Assembly: GCA_947493995.1 (NCBI GenBank)
Contig: CANLTJ010000004.1
Coordinates: 208,193-272,192 of the forward strand
DNA from: an uncultured Arachnia sp.
GTDB lineage: Bacteria > Actinomycetota > Actinomycetes > Propionibacteriales > Propionibacteriaceae
DNA length: 64,000 nucleotides
Direction of reading: 5' to 3'
Numbering within the stretch: the stretch's first letter is position 1; each line of letters starts with the position of its first letter. Of this stretch, positions 38,875 to 48,308 are shown one piece after another. Made by a program: the position numbers and the translations under genes. The notes beneath the pieces were generated by a model that saw only the letters and a program-made list of their open reading frames with translations, searched no databases and had not been told where the DNA came from.

Positions 38875-39780
38875 TCAACCTTTGGTGGCGCCCGCCAGCA
38901 TGCCGCCGACCAGGCCCTTCTGGATGAAGCCGAAAAATGCGAGGCTGGGCAAGGTCGCGAGGAGTGCCCCGGCGGCTAGTGGGCCCACACGGGCCACGCC
39001 CTCCAAGCCAACGAAGCGTGCCAAAGCCAGCGGCAGCGTCTGCAGCTCCGGGTTCTTGATCAGCACGAGGGCGAAGAAGAATTCGTTCCAGGCTGTGATG
39101 AAACCGAACAGGGTGGTGGCGACAATGCCGGGCAGGAGCAGAGGCAGCACAATCATGCGCAGCACCTGCAACTGAGAGGCCCCGTCCACCATGGCCGCCT
39201 CCTCAATGTCCCTCGGTAGCTCGCGGACATATCCCTGCAACATCCAGAGCGCGAACGGAAGAATCCATACGACGTAGATCAGCACGAGGCCGGGACGACT
39301 GTCGGTCAGTCCGACGGAGCGCAGTATGAGAAAAATCGGGATGACCAGCAGGATGAAAGGGAAGAGCTGGCTGACGAGCACCCATCCCAGGATCGGCTTC
39401 GCTGCCCGGGTGCGGAGCCGGACCACGGCATAGGCAGCCGGTAGAGCCACGAGCACCGTCAGGATCGCACTTGCCACGGCCACCACGAAACTGTTCAAGG
39501 CCGACTGTCCAAGTGCTTGCTCGCCGAATGCCTGCACGAAATTATCCAGGGTGGGACTCTCCGGAATGATCCCTGGGTGCAGCCGCATGAGGTCCCTCGG
39601 CGAGGCAAAGGAGGTGGACACCAGCCACACCAGGGGGAAGGCCAGGAAGACGAGGTAAGCAGCCAGGGCCACGTACTGCAGGGCACGCATGATCGGCGGT
39701 ACCCGCTCCATGGGAGCGACGTCCCGCTGACGGCGGCGTCGCTGTACTGGAGGCGCGACGGGCAGTGTGGAGGTAGCCAT
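38875..39780 (-). CDS. Carbohydrate ABC transporter permease (MalG-type)
   Basis: Multiple TM segments; EAAMVDGASQLQVLRMIVLPLLLPGIVATTLFGFITAWNEFFFALVL. Confidence 0.93.
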   Translation of the reverse strand: MATSTLPVAPPVQRRRRQRDVAPMERVPPIMRALQYVALAAYLVFLAFPLVWLVSTSFASPRDLMRLHPGIIPESPTLDNFVQAFGEQALGQSALNSFVVAVASAILTVLVALPAAYAVVRLRTRAAKPILGWVLVSQLFPFILLVIPIFLILRSVGLTDSRPGLVLIYVVWILPFALWMLQGYVRELPRDIEEAAMVDGASQLQVLRMIVLPLLLPGIVATTLFGFITAWNEFFFALVLIKNPELQTLPLALARFVGLEGVARVGPLAAGALLATLPSLAFFGFIQKGLVGGMLAGATKG

Positions 39781-40701
39781 CTATGTCTCCCGGAGTTGAC
39801 GTCGAAGGTAGAACAGGACGAACACGAGGACCACCAGGACCATCACGTTGCCCAGCGCTGCGGAGTAGCCGTAGTTGCCGTACCGGAAGGCCTCTTGGTA
39901 CGAGAACAGCATGGGGAGCATGGTGCTCCCTCCTGGACCGCCCTTGGTGAGAACGTAGACCAAGTCGAAGGAGTTGAAGTTCCAGATGAAGTTCAGCGTC
40001 GTGATGGCCGCGATCACCCCACTGAGGTGCGGAATGGTGATATTGCGGAACCGCTTCCAGCGTCCCGCGCCGTCCATCGCTGCAGCCTCATGCAGCTCCT
40101 TCTGGACGCCCTGAAGACCGGCCAGCAAGATGACGGTCGTCACCGGAAGCCCCGCCCACACCCCGACGATGATGACGGCTGGCAGTGCGGTATTGAAATC
40201 ACCGAGCCAGTTCCTACTGAGGTCAGCCATTCCCAGGCGGTAGAAGACCTCATTGAGCAGTCCAGCATCGGGTCGGTAGATCAGAGACCACATGATGCCG
40301 ACGACAACCGGGGGCATCGCCCACGGCACGACGGCGAGGATGCGCGCCAGCCAGCGGCCACGGAGCTTCTCGTTGAGCAGGAGCGCCAACCCCATGGCCA
40401 AGAAGAACTGGATCACGGTCACCGAGATCGTCCAGACGAACCCGATCCGGAAGGACGACCAGAACATGCTGTCCGAAAACATCTCCTGATAGTTCGCCAG
40501 GCCTGTGAACTCGTACTCAACGTCCAGTCCCGCGCGGGCGTTTGTGAACCCGAGGTAGATGCCACGCAGCAATGGATACACGCTCAGCACGAGGATGGGC
40601 AGTACCGAGGGGAGGAGTAACCACAGGGCACCAAATCTGCGTTGCTGCGTCTTGGGGGTGACGTTTCGTCGATCACCGGTGACGTTGGTGGCGGTGCTCA
40701 T
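39781..40701 (-). CDS. Carbohydrate ABC transporter permease (MalF-type)
   Basis: LSVYPLLRGIYLGFTNA; HEAAAMDGAGRWKRFRNITIPHLSGVIAAITTLNFIWNFNSFDLVYVLTKGGPGGST. Confidence 0.93.
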   Translation of the reverse strand: MSTATNVTGDRRNVTPKTQQRRFGALWLLLPSVLPILVLSVYPLLRGIYLGFTNARAGLDVEYEFTGLANYQEMFSDSMFWSSFRIGFVWTISVTVIQFFLAMGLALLLNEKLRGRWLARILAVVPWAMPPVVVGIMWSLIYRPDAGLLNEVFYRLGMADLSRNWLGDFNTALPAVIIVGVWAGLPVTTVILLAGLQGVQKELHEAAAMDGAGRWKRFRNITIPHLSGVIAAITTLNFIWNFNSFDLVYVLTKGGPGGSTMLPMLFSYQEAFRYGNYGYSAALGNVMVLVVLVFVLFYLRRQLRET

Positions 40702-41732
40702 GCCAATATTCCCCGTCGGTCACTGGATCCGCGGACGATGAGATCTGTGTGCACGCTCTGCCTCCGAGGGGCGCCGTCATAGCGGACCTGAATACGGTCG
40801 AGGAGCATCTGACCCGCAAGACGACCGCGGTCTGCAAAGTGCAGGTCCACGCTGCTGAGCCGGGGACGCGACATCATGGCGTCGCGGCCATTGTCCATGC
40901 CAACCAGAGCGACGTCGTGAGGCACGTCCAAGCCCCGATCGATGCATGCGTTGAGAGTCCCGATGGCCAGAGGGTCGGCCGCGCACAAGATGCCGTCCGG
41001 CGATGCTCCAGAATCGAGCAGTTGAACGGCTGCCTCGTAGCCCGCATCGGGCGTGAACGCGTCAGCATGGATGACCGGCGGGGAAGCCTCCGGTTCGAAT
41101 CCATCGCGAAACCCTGCCAAGCGACTCTTGGCGGGTAGCGTCCCCAGTGGACCGTTGATCATGGCGATCCTTTCGCAACCCTGTTGGCGAAGATGTTCCG
41201 TGGCCTGACGAGCGCCGCCGCGGGCATCTGCGCCGACGGAGTCAACCTGAACTTCGCACGGAGCGGACCCGATGACAACAACGGGTACAGCGGGGGAGCG
41301 CAGCTCCTCGATGAGCGGCGCGGCAAACCGGGTGGAGGCAAGGACGACACCGTCGACATAACGTTCCCCGAGTGCATGCATCACCTTTAGTTCCTCCTCC
41401 AGTTGTCCGAAGGTGGACTCCACGAGCAGTCGCAGCCCGTGTTCACGTGCCAGATCCTGCAGGGAGCGCATGGCCTGGACGTAGGCCGGGTTGCCGATGT
41501 CATCCACAACGAGGCTGATCTGATGGGCAGAGCGTCCGCGTAGTGACCTTGCCGCGGCGTTTCGCACGTATCCGGTGTCCAATACGGCAGCGTTGACCCG
41601 GGCGCGCATCTCCGGGCTGACACGGCGGTCATCGTTGATGACCCGAGAAACAGACGCCACAGAGGTCCCCGCCCGCGCGGCAACGTCGGCGATTGTCGGT
41701 GCCGAGACGTTGCGTGAAGTGGGTGCGGTCAC
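40698..41732 (-). CDS. LacI-family transcriptional regulator
   Basis: PTIADVAARAGTSVASVSRVINDDRRVSPEMRARVNAAVLDTGYVRNAAARSLRG; stop overlaps the MalF-type permease start. Confidence 0.95.
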   Translation of the reverse strand: MTAPTSRNVSAPTIADVAARAGTSVASVSRVINDDRRVSPEMRARVNAAVLDTGYVRNAAARSLRGRSAHQISLVVDDIGNPAYVQAMRSLQDLAREHGLRLLVESTFGQLEEELKVMHALGERYVDGVVLASTRFAAPLIEELRSPAVPVVVIGSAPCEVQVDSVGADARGGARQATEHLRQQGCERIAMINGPLGTLPAKSRLAGFRDGFEPEASPPVIHADAFTPDAGYEAAVQLLDSGASPDGILCAADPLAIGTLNACIDRGLDVPHDVALVGMDNGRDAMMSRPRLSSVDLHFADRGRLAGQMLLDRIQVRYDGAPRRQSVHTDLIVRGSSDRRGILA

Positions 41733-41748
41733 CGCGTCTCCTTACGGC

Positions 41749-41766
41749 CATGTAATGGATTACATG
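41749..41766. promoter_or_regulatory. Candidate LacI-family operator upstream of the operon
   Basis: CATGTAAT-GG-ATTACATG, perfect 8-bp inverted repeat 17 bp upstream of the lacI-like start. Confidence 0.65.
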
Positions 41767-42052
41767 ACGAGCGTAAGTCGGATGTCTTCCGCGAGTCAAG
41801 GGTTTTGGGCACACTCATCCGCGCATTCGACTGAAGTCGCTGTCCTTGGGGAGTGCTCCGAGTGCCCTTCAGTGCGCCAGCATTACGAAACCGATGGAGT
41901 CGGCGACTCGATTGAGGGGCCCGTGGCGTCGCGGTAGGCTCGATGAGTACCAGTTTTCATCATCTGTTCCGGGCAGTGCGATCGCTGAATAATCCTTGAT
42001 GGCGCCCGGTGTTGGCACGACGTGATGCAACTGTCCCTGAAAGGCTTGTCCC

Positions 42053-42970
42053 ATGCTGAACCCGACTGACCTCTACCGTCTCAATCCCAACTACGATCAT
42101 CTTGAAACACCTCCGGGCGTGCTGGTGGTGGCTCTTGGGGCTTTCATCGACGCTGGGGAGACTCAGCGCATGCTCAGTGAGCATCTTATTGAGACCGGGG
42201 ACCCAGAGGTCGTTGCAACCTTCGACATCGATCAGCTCTTCGACTACCGGGGCCGGCGCCCAGCGATGGTCTTCGACGTCAACCGGTACGCCGAGTACGC
42301 GACGCCGACGATGCTCCTTCAGCGTCTCACCGACCGCGACGGGCACACCTACTATCTGCTCACGGGCTCGGAGCCGGACCTCCAGTGGGAGCGTGTGGTC
42401 GAAGCCATCCGTGAACTCGTCGTCAAGCTCAGAGTGTCGCTGGTGGTGACCGCGCACGGTATCCCCATGGGCGTACCCCACACCCGACCTGTGGGAATGA
42501 CTGCGCACGCCACGGACAGCAGTCTCATCGGAGAAGTGCATTCACCGTTCGGCCGCGTGCAGGTGCCGGGCTCGTTCGCAGCGCTGCTCGAGCTGCGCAT
42601 GGGGGAGGCCGGACATCCGGCGGTTGGCTTCGCGGTTCACATCCCGCATTACCTGGCGGGTTCCGAGTTTGCCGAGGGCTCGCTGGCTGCACTGAACGCG
42701 ATCGTCGACGTCACGGGCCTCAATCTTCCCAATGATGCCCTCGTCGCCAAGGCAGGGGTCAACCAGCGCGCCATCGCCTCCGAGATGGAGGGCAACGACG
42801 AGGTGCAGGCGGTCGTGGCTGCGCTGGAGCAGCAGTACGACGCGTTCGTCCAGGGGCAGCAGAGTCCGAACCTGTGGGCCGGAGACACTTCCGAGATCCC
42901 GTCGGCGGATCAGCTGGGTGCGGAGTTCGAGAATTTCCTGCGCACTGTCTCCGACGACGACAAGGAGTGA
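42053..42970 (+). CDS. PAC2 (proteasome assembly chaperone-like) family protein
   Basis: PPGVLVVALGAFIDAGETQRMLSEHLIETGDPEVVATFDIDQLFDYRGRRPAMVFD..YYLLTGSEPDLQWERVVEAI. Confidence 0.9.
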   Translation: MLNPTDLYRLNPNYDHLETPPGVLVVALGAFIDAGETQRMLSEHLIETGDPEVVATFDIDQLFDYRGRRPAMVFDVNRYAEYATPTMLLQRLTDRDGHTYYLLTGSEPDLQWERVVEAIRELVVKLRVSLVVTAHGIPMGVPHTRPVGMTAHATDSSLIGEVHSPFGRVQVPGSFAALLELRMGEAGHPAVGFAVHIPHYLAGSEFAEGSLAALNAIVDVTGLNLPNDALVAKAGVNQRAIASEMEGNDEVQAVVAALEQQYDAFVQGQQSPNLWAGDTSEIPSADQLGAEFENFLRTVSDDDKE

Positions 42971-43157
42971 GCGTCGTGGCGGGTCCTCGGGCAGGCAACG
43001 GTGCCTGGACCCCCTCATGGTGGAGAGCGTAAAGTCATATGTTTCGAGAGACGGTCTCCCACGTGTACTGATCCACAGGACGCCCATGCACTCCGTGCTC
43101 AGCAAGTAACGCCATTTCTCCCGTCAGACGGTTCGTGAAGCTCGAATCATTAAACCG

Positions 43158-43280
43158 AACGGTTGGATCTGCACCAAGCGATCTCTGCCAAGGCCAACAG
43201 TCGGGGGAAGAGGTGGTAATGCAGCGCCGCGCGATCGGGGATGAACTCACACCATACGCATGCTTGAACCCCGAGTAGCT
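43158..43280 (-). pseudogene. Relic fragment of a GH20 beta-N-acetylhexosaminidase
   Basis: Reverse-strand LLGVQACVWCEFIPDRAALHYHLFPRLLALAEIAWC matches the conserved late GH20 catalytic-domain motif (LGVQANLWTEYI...FPRLLALAEVAW). Confidence 0.65.
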
Positions 43281-43533
43281 AATCGTCATCCGGGAAATCG
43301 ATGTCAAGGATGTCCCCGGCACTGATCTGTCCATACATGCCTGCCGGCTCCGAGGCGGCCGAGGTCACCGTCGAACTCCCCGACGGTCAACATGCGGAGT
43401 TGAGGTGCCTCGCCCGCGATGACGGCGGGATGGTGCCCTACGACGACGTCGTCCAAGCAGCCGCCAGTCAGTTGGCCACCGAACGCTACACCGAGGAACT
43501 TCAGCGTCGCATGCGCTGACGAGCGTCACTGCT

Positions 43534-43592
43534 TCCAGGATGCGGGCAAGCCAACGCCCCGCAGAGCTTCTCATCGAGCAGAAGCGCCAGGG
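43534..43592 (-). pseudogene. Relic fragment of a MalF-type ABC permease
   Basis: aggatgcgggcaagccaacgccccgcagagcttctcatcgagcagaagcgcca aligns to 40337-40388 of the intact permease; encodes ...AGRWLARILEAV vs RGRWLARILAVV. Confidence 0.6.
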
Positions 43593-43824
43593 TTTGGCGA
43601 GACTCACTGAAACTCGAATGACATCGTCATTTCGGCCCGCGTGCATGCGGCATCCAGTGTGATGACTCGGCAATGCATCCTTTGGGTGACGGGCAGCAAG
43701 GCCTTTGTGCTCGGAAGGTGGGGACGGCGTTGGGGTGGTTGTGCGGAGCGGGGTAGTCTCTGGTCGGCCATCGCCAGCCTGGAACGATTCCCTCGCGGTG
43801 GCGACTTGGTGGGAGGAGGGATTC

Positions 43825-44844
43825 ATGGACCTGGACGATATGGCCAATGTTCGCCAAGAGGTGTTCACCGGCGCTCTGCCGGGATGGAAGGATGTCGAAC
43901 TCAGCGTCGATGAGGCCTACTACGAGTATCGGAGTCACGAGGAGGGAGTCGTCGCCGACTACATCCCCGTGCTCGCCGAGGCTGATCCTGACTGGTTCGG
44001 CGTGGCCGTGGCGCAGACCGGCGGGCGAGTGCATGGTGTCGGCGACTGTGACGTCGAGTTCACCGTCCAGTCCATCTCGAAGGCCTTCGTCTTCGCGCTG
44101 GTGTGTGATGCCATCGGCCACGATGTGATCAAGGAGAAAGTGGGGGTCAACAACACGGGACTGCCCTTTCATTCCGTGATGGCGATCGAACTCAACCGCG
44201 GGCACCCGATGAACCCGATGGTCAACGCCGGTGCCCTGGCCACCACGGCGTTGGTGCCCGGTGCCTCTGCCGAGGAGCAGTGGAAGCTCATCCGCTCGGG
44301 CATGTCGCAATTCGCCGGGAGGTCGCTGGAGCTCGACGGCGCCGTCTACCACTCCGAAATGGTCAGCAACCAGCGCAATCAGGCGATAGCGCGACTGTTG
44401 GAAAGTTACGGCCAGATTGATCGCGATCCACCGGAGGTCGTCGACGTATACACCCGGCAGTGCTCGCTGCGGGTCACGGCATCCGACCTTGCGGTCATGG
44501 GCGCCACGCTCGCCGGCGGGGGAATCAATCCCGTCACGGCGGAGAAGGTGGTCTCCCCGGAGGTCTGCCGCGACACCCTTGCCGTGATGGCGTCGACGGG
44601 GCTGTATGAGCGCTCAGGTGAATGGCTGTTCGAGATTGGCTTGCCGGCCAAGTCGGGAGTCTCGGGTGGCATCGTCGCCATCGCGCCCGGCAAGGGCGGC
44701 ATCGGCAGTTTTTCTCCACTGCTGGATTCAGCGGGCAACAGTGTCCGGGGTCAGCGGGCGACAGCCCACCTGTCACGAACCCTCGGGTTGAACCTTTTCG
44801 CATCCGACGTCGACCCGACGAGGGTTCACCGGCCGGGCGCCTGA
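43825..44844 (+). CDS. glsA: Glutaminase
   Basis: FTVQSISKAFVFALV, GHPMNPMVNAGALATTALVPG, YHSEMVSNQRNQAIARLLES, GLPAKSGVSGGIVAIAPGKGGIGSFSPLLDSAGNSVRG. Confidence 0.94.
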   Translation: MDLDDMANVRQEVFTGALPGWKDVELSVDEAYYEYRSHEEGVVADYIPVLAEADPDWFGVAVAQTGGRVHGVGDCDVEFTVQSISKAFVFALVCDAIGHDVIKEKVGVNNTGLPFHSVMAIELNRGHPMNPMVNAGALATTALVPGASAEEQWKLIRSGMSQFAGRSLELDGAVYHSEMVSNQRNQAIARLLESYGQIDRDPPEVVDVYTRQCSLRVTASDLAVMGATLAGGGINPVTAEKVVSPEVCRDTLAVMASTGLYERSGEWLFEIGLPAKSGVSGGIVAIAPGKGGIGSFSPLLDSAGNSVRGQRATAHLSRTLGLNLFASDVDPTRVHRPGA

Positions 44845-45179
44845 ATTTGGAAATCGATGGCGGGCCTGTGATCTACCCGTGGCCAGGCCTCAACCAGCTC
44901 GTCGAAAAGACCACCATCGATGGCGGTGCAGACGGTGGTCGATGTCCACACTGGATAGTGTCACTGGCCCTTTGACTCCGATGGCGACGCATCAGCGGTG
45001 AACGATTGATGTTGGGGCGAGTCCGAACAAACTGCGTGAGTGCAGCACCATGATCGGCTGCTCCGCACGGTGGGGGCCTACCGTGCGGTCATTGGGCAGC
45101 CGAGGCGGGATGACTTGATTCGCTACGTCGGCGACGGTGCAGAATGGGTGGCCATTGATCTCACTCCGCCCGTTGTTGG

Positions 45180-45407
45180 TTAGTTCTCCTCTGCCTCGAG
45201 TGTCATCTCCGCTTCGGTGATGAGAGCCTGTAGTGATGCGTTCCACGCTGGGAGGTCCTCGGCGAGGGTCAGCCATGTCATCTCTCGATTTATCTGATCG
45301 TACTGGTGGATGATGAAGTTCCGGTTCGCGATGGCCAGCGCCCACTCCACCCCATCGGGAGCCAGAACCCCGAGCTGTGACAGCCGTTTGGCCGCTTTGC
45401 GTTCCAT
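45180..45407 (-). CDS. Short HepT-like HEPN toxin
   Basis: RNFIIHQYDQINREMTW contains the HEPN R-x4-H motif; start overlaps the MNT gene stop; 75 aa. Confidence 0.65.
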   Translation of the reverse strand: MERKAAKRLSQLGVLAPDGVEWALAIANRNFIIHQYDQINREMTWLTLAEDLPAWNASLQALITEAEMTLEAEEN

Positions 45408-45880
45408 CAGAGCAGTACCGCCTCACGCCGGATGTCATCATCCATTTTTGCCTTCAGTCCGCCGTAGTCCATCAAGTCGATGTCACGACCGAGTACGTGT
45501 TCGATGAGCTGCTTGAATCTGATGAAGTCAAACGATGAAGTGCCGGGCGGCGACTCGACCAACAGATCGATGTCGGAATCCTGGCGCGCCTGACGGCGGG
45601 CAGTCGATCCGAAGGCGGCCAATCGTGTGTAGCCGCGTTCTGCCGCAAGCGCTTTGAGCACCGGTGCAGCCGCATCCAGCAACACTTCGGGGTGCATGTT
45701 GCTCAGATCGCGGGACAGCCGCAATTGCTGGCTGATTGCGGGCTGGGAAATGCCCAATGCGTCAGCGATCTGGCGCTGACTCATGCCGCTCGCCACCATT
45801 GCCCGAAGGGTGAGCACGCGACGCACCCGCGACATGTCTTCATCGCGCCGCGCGGCGCAGAACTCGGCAACCAGGCTCAT
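45407..45880 (-). CDS. HTH domain fused to MNT-type nucleotidyltransferase antitoxin
   Basis: N-terminal HTH (SGMSQRQIADALGISQPAISQQLRLSR) and nucleotidyltransferase GSTARRQARQDSDIDLLVE. Confidence 0.82.
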   Translation of the reverse strand: MSLVAEFCAARRDEDMSRVRRVLTLRAMVASGMSQRQIADALGISQPAISQQLRLSRDLSNMHPEVLLDAAAPVLKALAAERGYTRLAAFGSTARRQARQDSDIDLLVESPPGTSSFDFIRFKQLIEHVLGRDIDLMDYGGLKAKMDDDIRREAVLL

Positions 45881-46029
45881 AAGGAAACCTTATCACGCAC
45901 AGAAGGTCGCCCGGTGTGAATTACTCCACTCTGGAAGCAAAGTGTCCCTGCGACCCATTCGATCCACAACCGTGCGATCCCTATTTCATCCGCACGGACG
46001 GGCATGATGAATCTTGAACCATTGTCGGG

Positions 46030-46422
46030 GTGCCGAAGTCGGAGGTCGGTATCCGTGATGTATCGATCCCGCCGCACCTGATTGAGCCTCCGGGGGAGTA
46101 TATGAATGAGTTCGTAGGACCGAAGCGTGATGCGCTGGTGTTCGCTGCCGTGGGAAGTCCTGAGCATCTCAACCACGGCACGTTGTACAAAGCGTTCAAG
46201 CAAGCTCGAACCGCTGCCGGACGCGACGACCTCCGACTTCATGATCTACGTCACACCGGAGCAGTGATGGCTGCCCAAGCTGGCGCGACGACGCGAGAGC
46301 TGATGGATCGGCTCGGGCACACGACGTCCGAAATGGCAATGCGGTCCCAGCACGTAGCCGACGGGCGACAAGCTGAGATCGTCCGTCGGCTCTCCGAGAT
46401 GGCGGAAGAGCAGGGGCCGTGA
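46030..46422 (+). pseudogene. C-terminal fragment of a phage-type tyrosine recombinase, catalytic Tyr replaced
   Basis: HDLRHTGAVMAAQAGATTRELMDRLGHTTSEMAMRSQHVADGR; N-terminal domains missing; expected RYQH is RSQH. Confidence 0.78.
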
Positions 46423-46575
46423 GCGTCGCGTTGCCGACCTGTATGTATGGGGCGCATGGCGATTGCGAGATTGCCTCTGTTCGGCTGGCGTACGGCAGCG
46501 TCGGCCGGAAACATCGTCAGCGGGATAGTGAGGCCTAGTGTGTCAATAGTGTCATGGTTCCGTTATACTTCTGAC

Positions 46576-47142
46576 ATGACCGAACGAGTCTTGGCGCGAG
46601 ATGAGCTGTGGGACGTCGCGGCCGTACAACACGGCTTCGTGACTGCTCGGCAGGCCGCCGACCTGGGCATCACCAAACATGCCCTTCAGATGCTGGTCCA
46701 CCGGGGCACTCTGACGCGCGCGGCGTTCGGTGTCTATCGCTTTCCGCGATACCCGGTCGGTGAGTACGACGGTCACATGTTGGCGGTTCTGTGGACCCGG
46801 GCGTCGGAGGCCTGCCTGAGTCACGAGACTGCCCTCGACGCCTACGGCATCAGTGACGTGAATCCCAACCGCATCCACGTTACCGTGGGCAAGCAGCGGC
46901 GACTCCGTCGGTCGGGTGGTGAAGAGTACGTCGTGCACTACGAGGACCTCACCCCAGCTCAGGTCGGCTGGTGGCAGGAGATCCCGACGGTGACGCCCCG
47001 CACTGCGGTCGAACAATGCCTCGCGTACGGCACACCGACCTATCTGCTGCGTCAGGCAATTGAGCGCGGGCATGCGCAGGGATACCTGAAAGCTGCCGAG
47101 CGGGACGAGTTGGCCGAAGCGATCGAGGGTCGCCATGAGTGA
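46576..47142 (+). CDS. Type IV toxin-antitoxin AbiEi-family antitoxin
   Basis: ELWDVAAVQHGFVTARQAADLGITKHALQMLVHRGTLTRAAFGVYRFPRYP..; overlaps a nucleotidyltransferase toxin gene. Confidence 0.88.
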   Translation: MTERVLARDELWDVAAVQHGFVTARQAADLGITKHALQMLVHRGTLTRAAFGVYRFPRYPVGEYDGHMLAVLWTRASEACLSHETALDAYGISDVNPNRIHVTVGKQRRLRRSGGEEYVVHYEDLTPAQVGWWQEIPTVTPRTAVEQCLAYGTPTYLLRQAIERGHAQGYLKAAERDELAEAIEGRHE

Positions 47143-48088
47143 TGAGCGCATGGGATCACGCCTGACGGCACTTCTCCGCATACTCGCACCGAAGGGCAAG
47201 CAGCCGGTGTCGGCGAAGGTACTCAACGCCTGGATTGCCCAGGCGGAGGGAAAGATCGGCGATGAAGCCAGGGGCGGACGGCTCGGCTGGTTCGTCGCGT
47301 CGTCGGTGGCGATCGCAGCGGTCCAGCGAGCGATCGACGCTGATGACAGGCGCATGTTTCTGTTGAAGGGAGGCACGCTGCTTCAACACCGGCTGAACGC
47401 AACGGCCCGCACGACCAAGGATGTCGATGGCCTCATCCGCGGCGACCTTGACGAGTTCATTCTCGCTCTTGATGTGGCGCTCGATGAGCCGTGGGGACCG
47501 CTCACCCTTCGTCGGGGTCAGGTCGAGGTGGTCAACGTGCCGACCAAGATCATCCAGCCTCGCCGCTTCGACATGATTTTGGAGCTGCGCGGTGTGACGT
47601 GGCGGCGCATCCAGTTCGAGATCTCTCCCGACGAGGCCGGTATCAGCGACGACTACGAGACTATCGAGCCTCCACCACTCAGTGGCTTCGGACTTCCCGA
47701 TCCGGGTGTCCTCGTCGGAATCGCGATGCGTTTCCAGATCGCGCAGAAACTCCACGCCGTCTCGGATCCGCATGACCCTCCAAACTTCATCAATGATCGC
47801 GCCCGTGATGTCGTTGACTTGCTCCTGCTCCGGGACCTCGCAGCCGCTACCGGAAGTCCGACGCCCGGCGAAGTCCACAAGGCAACAACCGCGGTGTTCG
47901 CCGCCCGTGCTGACGAGGCGATCCAACTCGGCCTGCCTGCACGGGCCTGGCCTCCGACCGTCGTCGGTCACCCGCACTGGGCCAACGATTTCACGCGAGC
48001 CGCTTCCTCTGCTGGAGTTGATTTATCCCTGCAGCAGGCCGTGGCTGAAGTGAACGCTTGGGTCGAGCAGATCGACAGGTCGGGATGA
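47135..48088 (+). CDS. AbiEii-type nucleotidyltransferase toxin
   Basis: RMFLLKGGTLLQHRLNATARTTKDVDGLIRGD; coupled to the AbiEi-like gene. Confidence 0.88.
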   Translation: MSDERMGSRLTALLRILAPKGKQPVSAKVLNAWIAQAEGKIGDEARGGRLGWFVASSVAIAAVQRAIDADDRRMFLLKGGTLLQHRLNATARTTKDVDGLIRGDLDEFILALDVALDEPWGPLTLRRGQVEVVNVPTKIIQPRRFDMILELRGVTWRRIQFEISPDEAGISDDYETIEPPPLSGFGLPDPGVLVGIAMRFQIAQKLHAVSDPHDPPNFINDRARDVVDLLLLRDLAAATGSPTPGEVHKATTAVFAARADEAIQLGLPARAWPPTVVGHPHWANDFTRAASSAGVDLSLQQAVAEVNAWVEQIDRSG

Positions 48089-48308
48089 TGGATTCGCATG
48101 CGAAGGCGGCCGAAGAAGCCAAGACCTCTTCACCCAAGGTCCGATTCGTAGCATTAAGACCACGGAGCATGTAGCTGACTTGCCCCAGAGTCCGTGACCG
48201 ACGTGTGGACGTGATATCTCAATTTGCGTGCGCATGAAGCCGTAGGTATCCCCGTCGCATTAGCTAGGAAGAGCCTTCGCGAGCAACACTCAAGGCTGAG
48301 GACCGGAT

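Noticed and set aside
41090-41105. GGTTCGAATCC, resembling a tRNA T-loop
   Set aside because: Lies inside the lacI-like coding sequence; no acceptor or anticodon stem could be matched nearby.
45040-45183. Small + strand ORF VQHHDRLLRTVGAYRAVIGQPRRDDLIRYVGDGAEWVAIDLTPPVVG
   Set aside because: Coding-like but short, GTG-started and without recognisable family; insufficient support to call.
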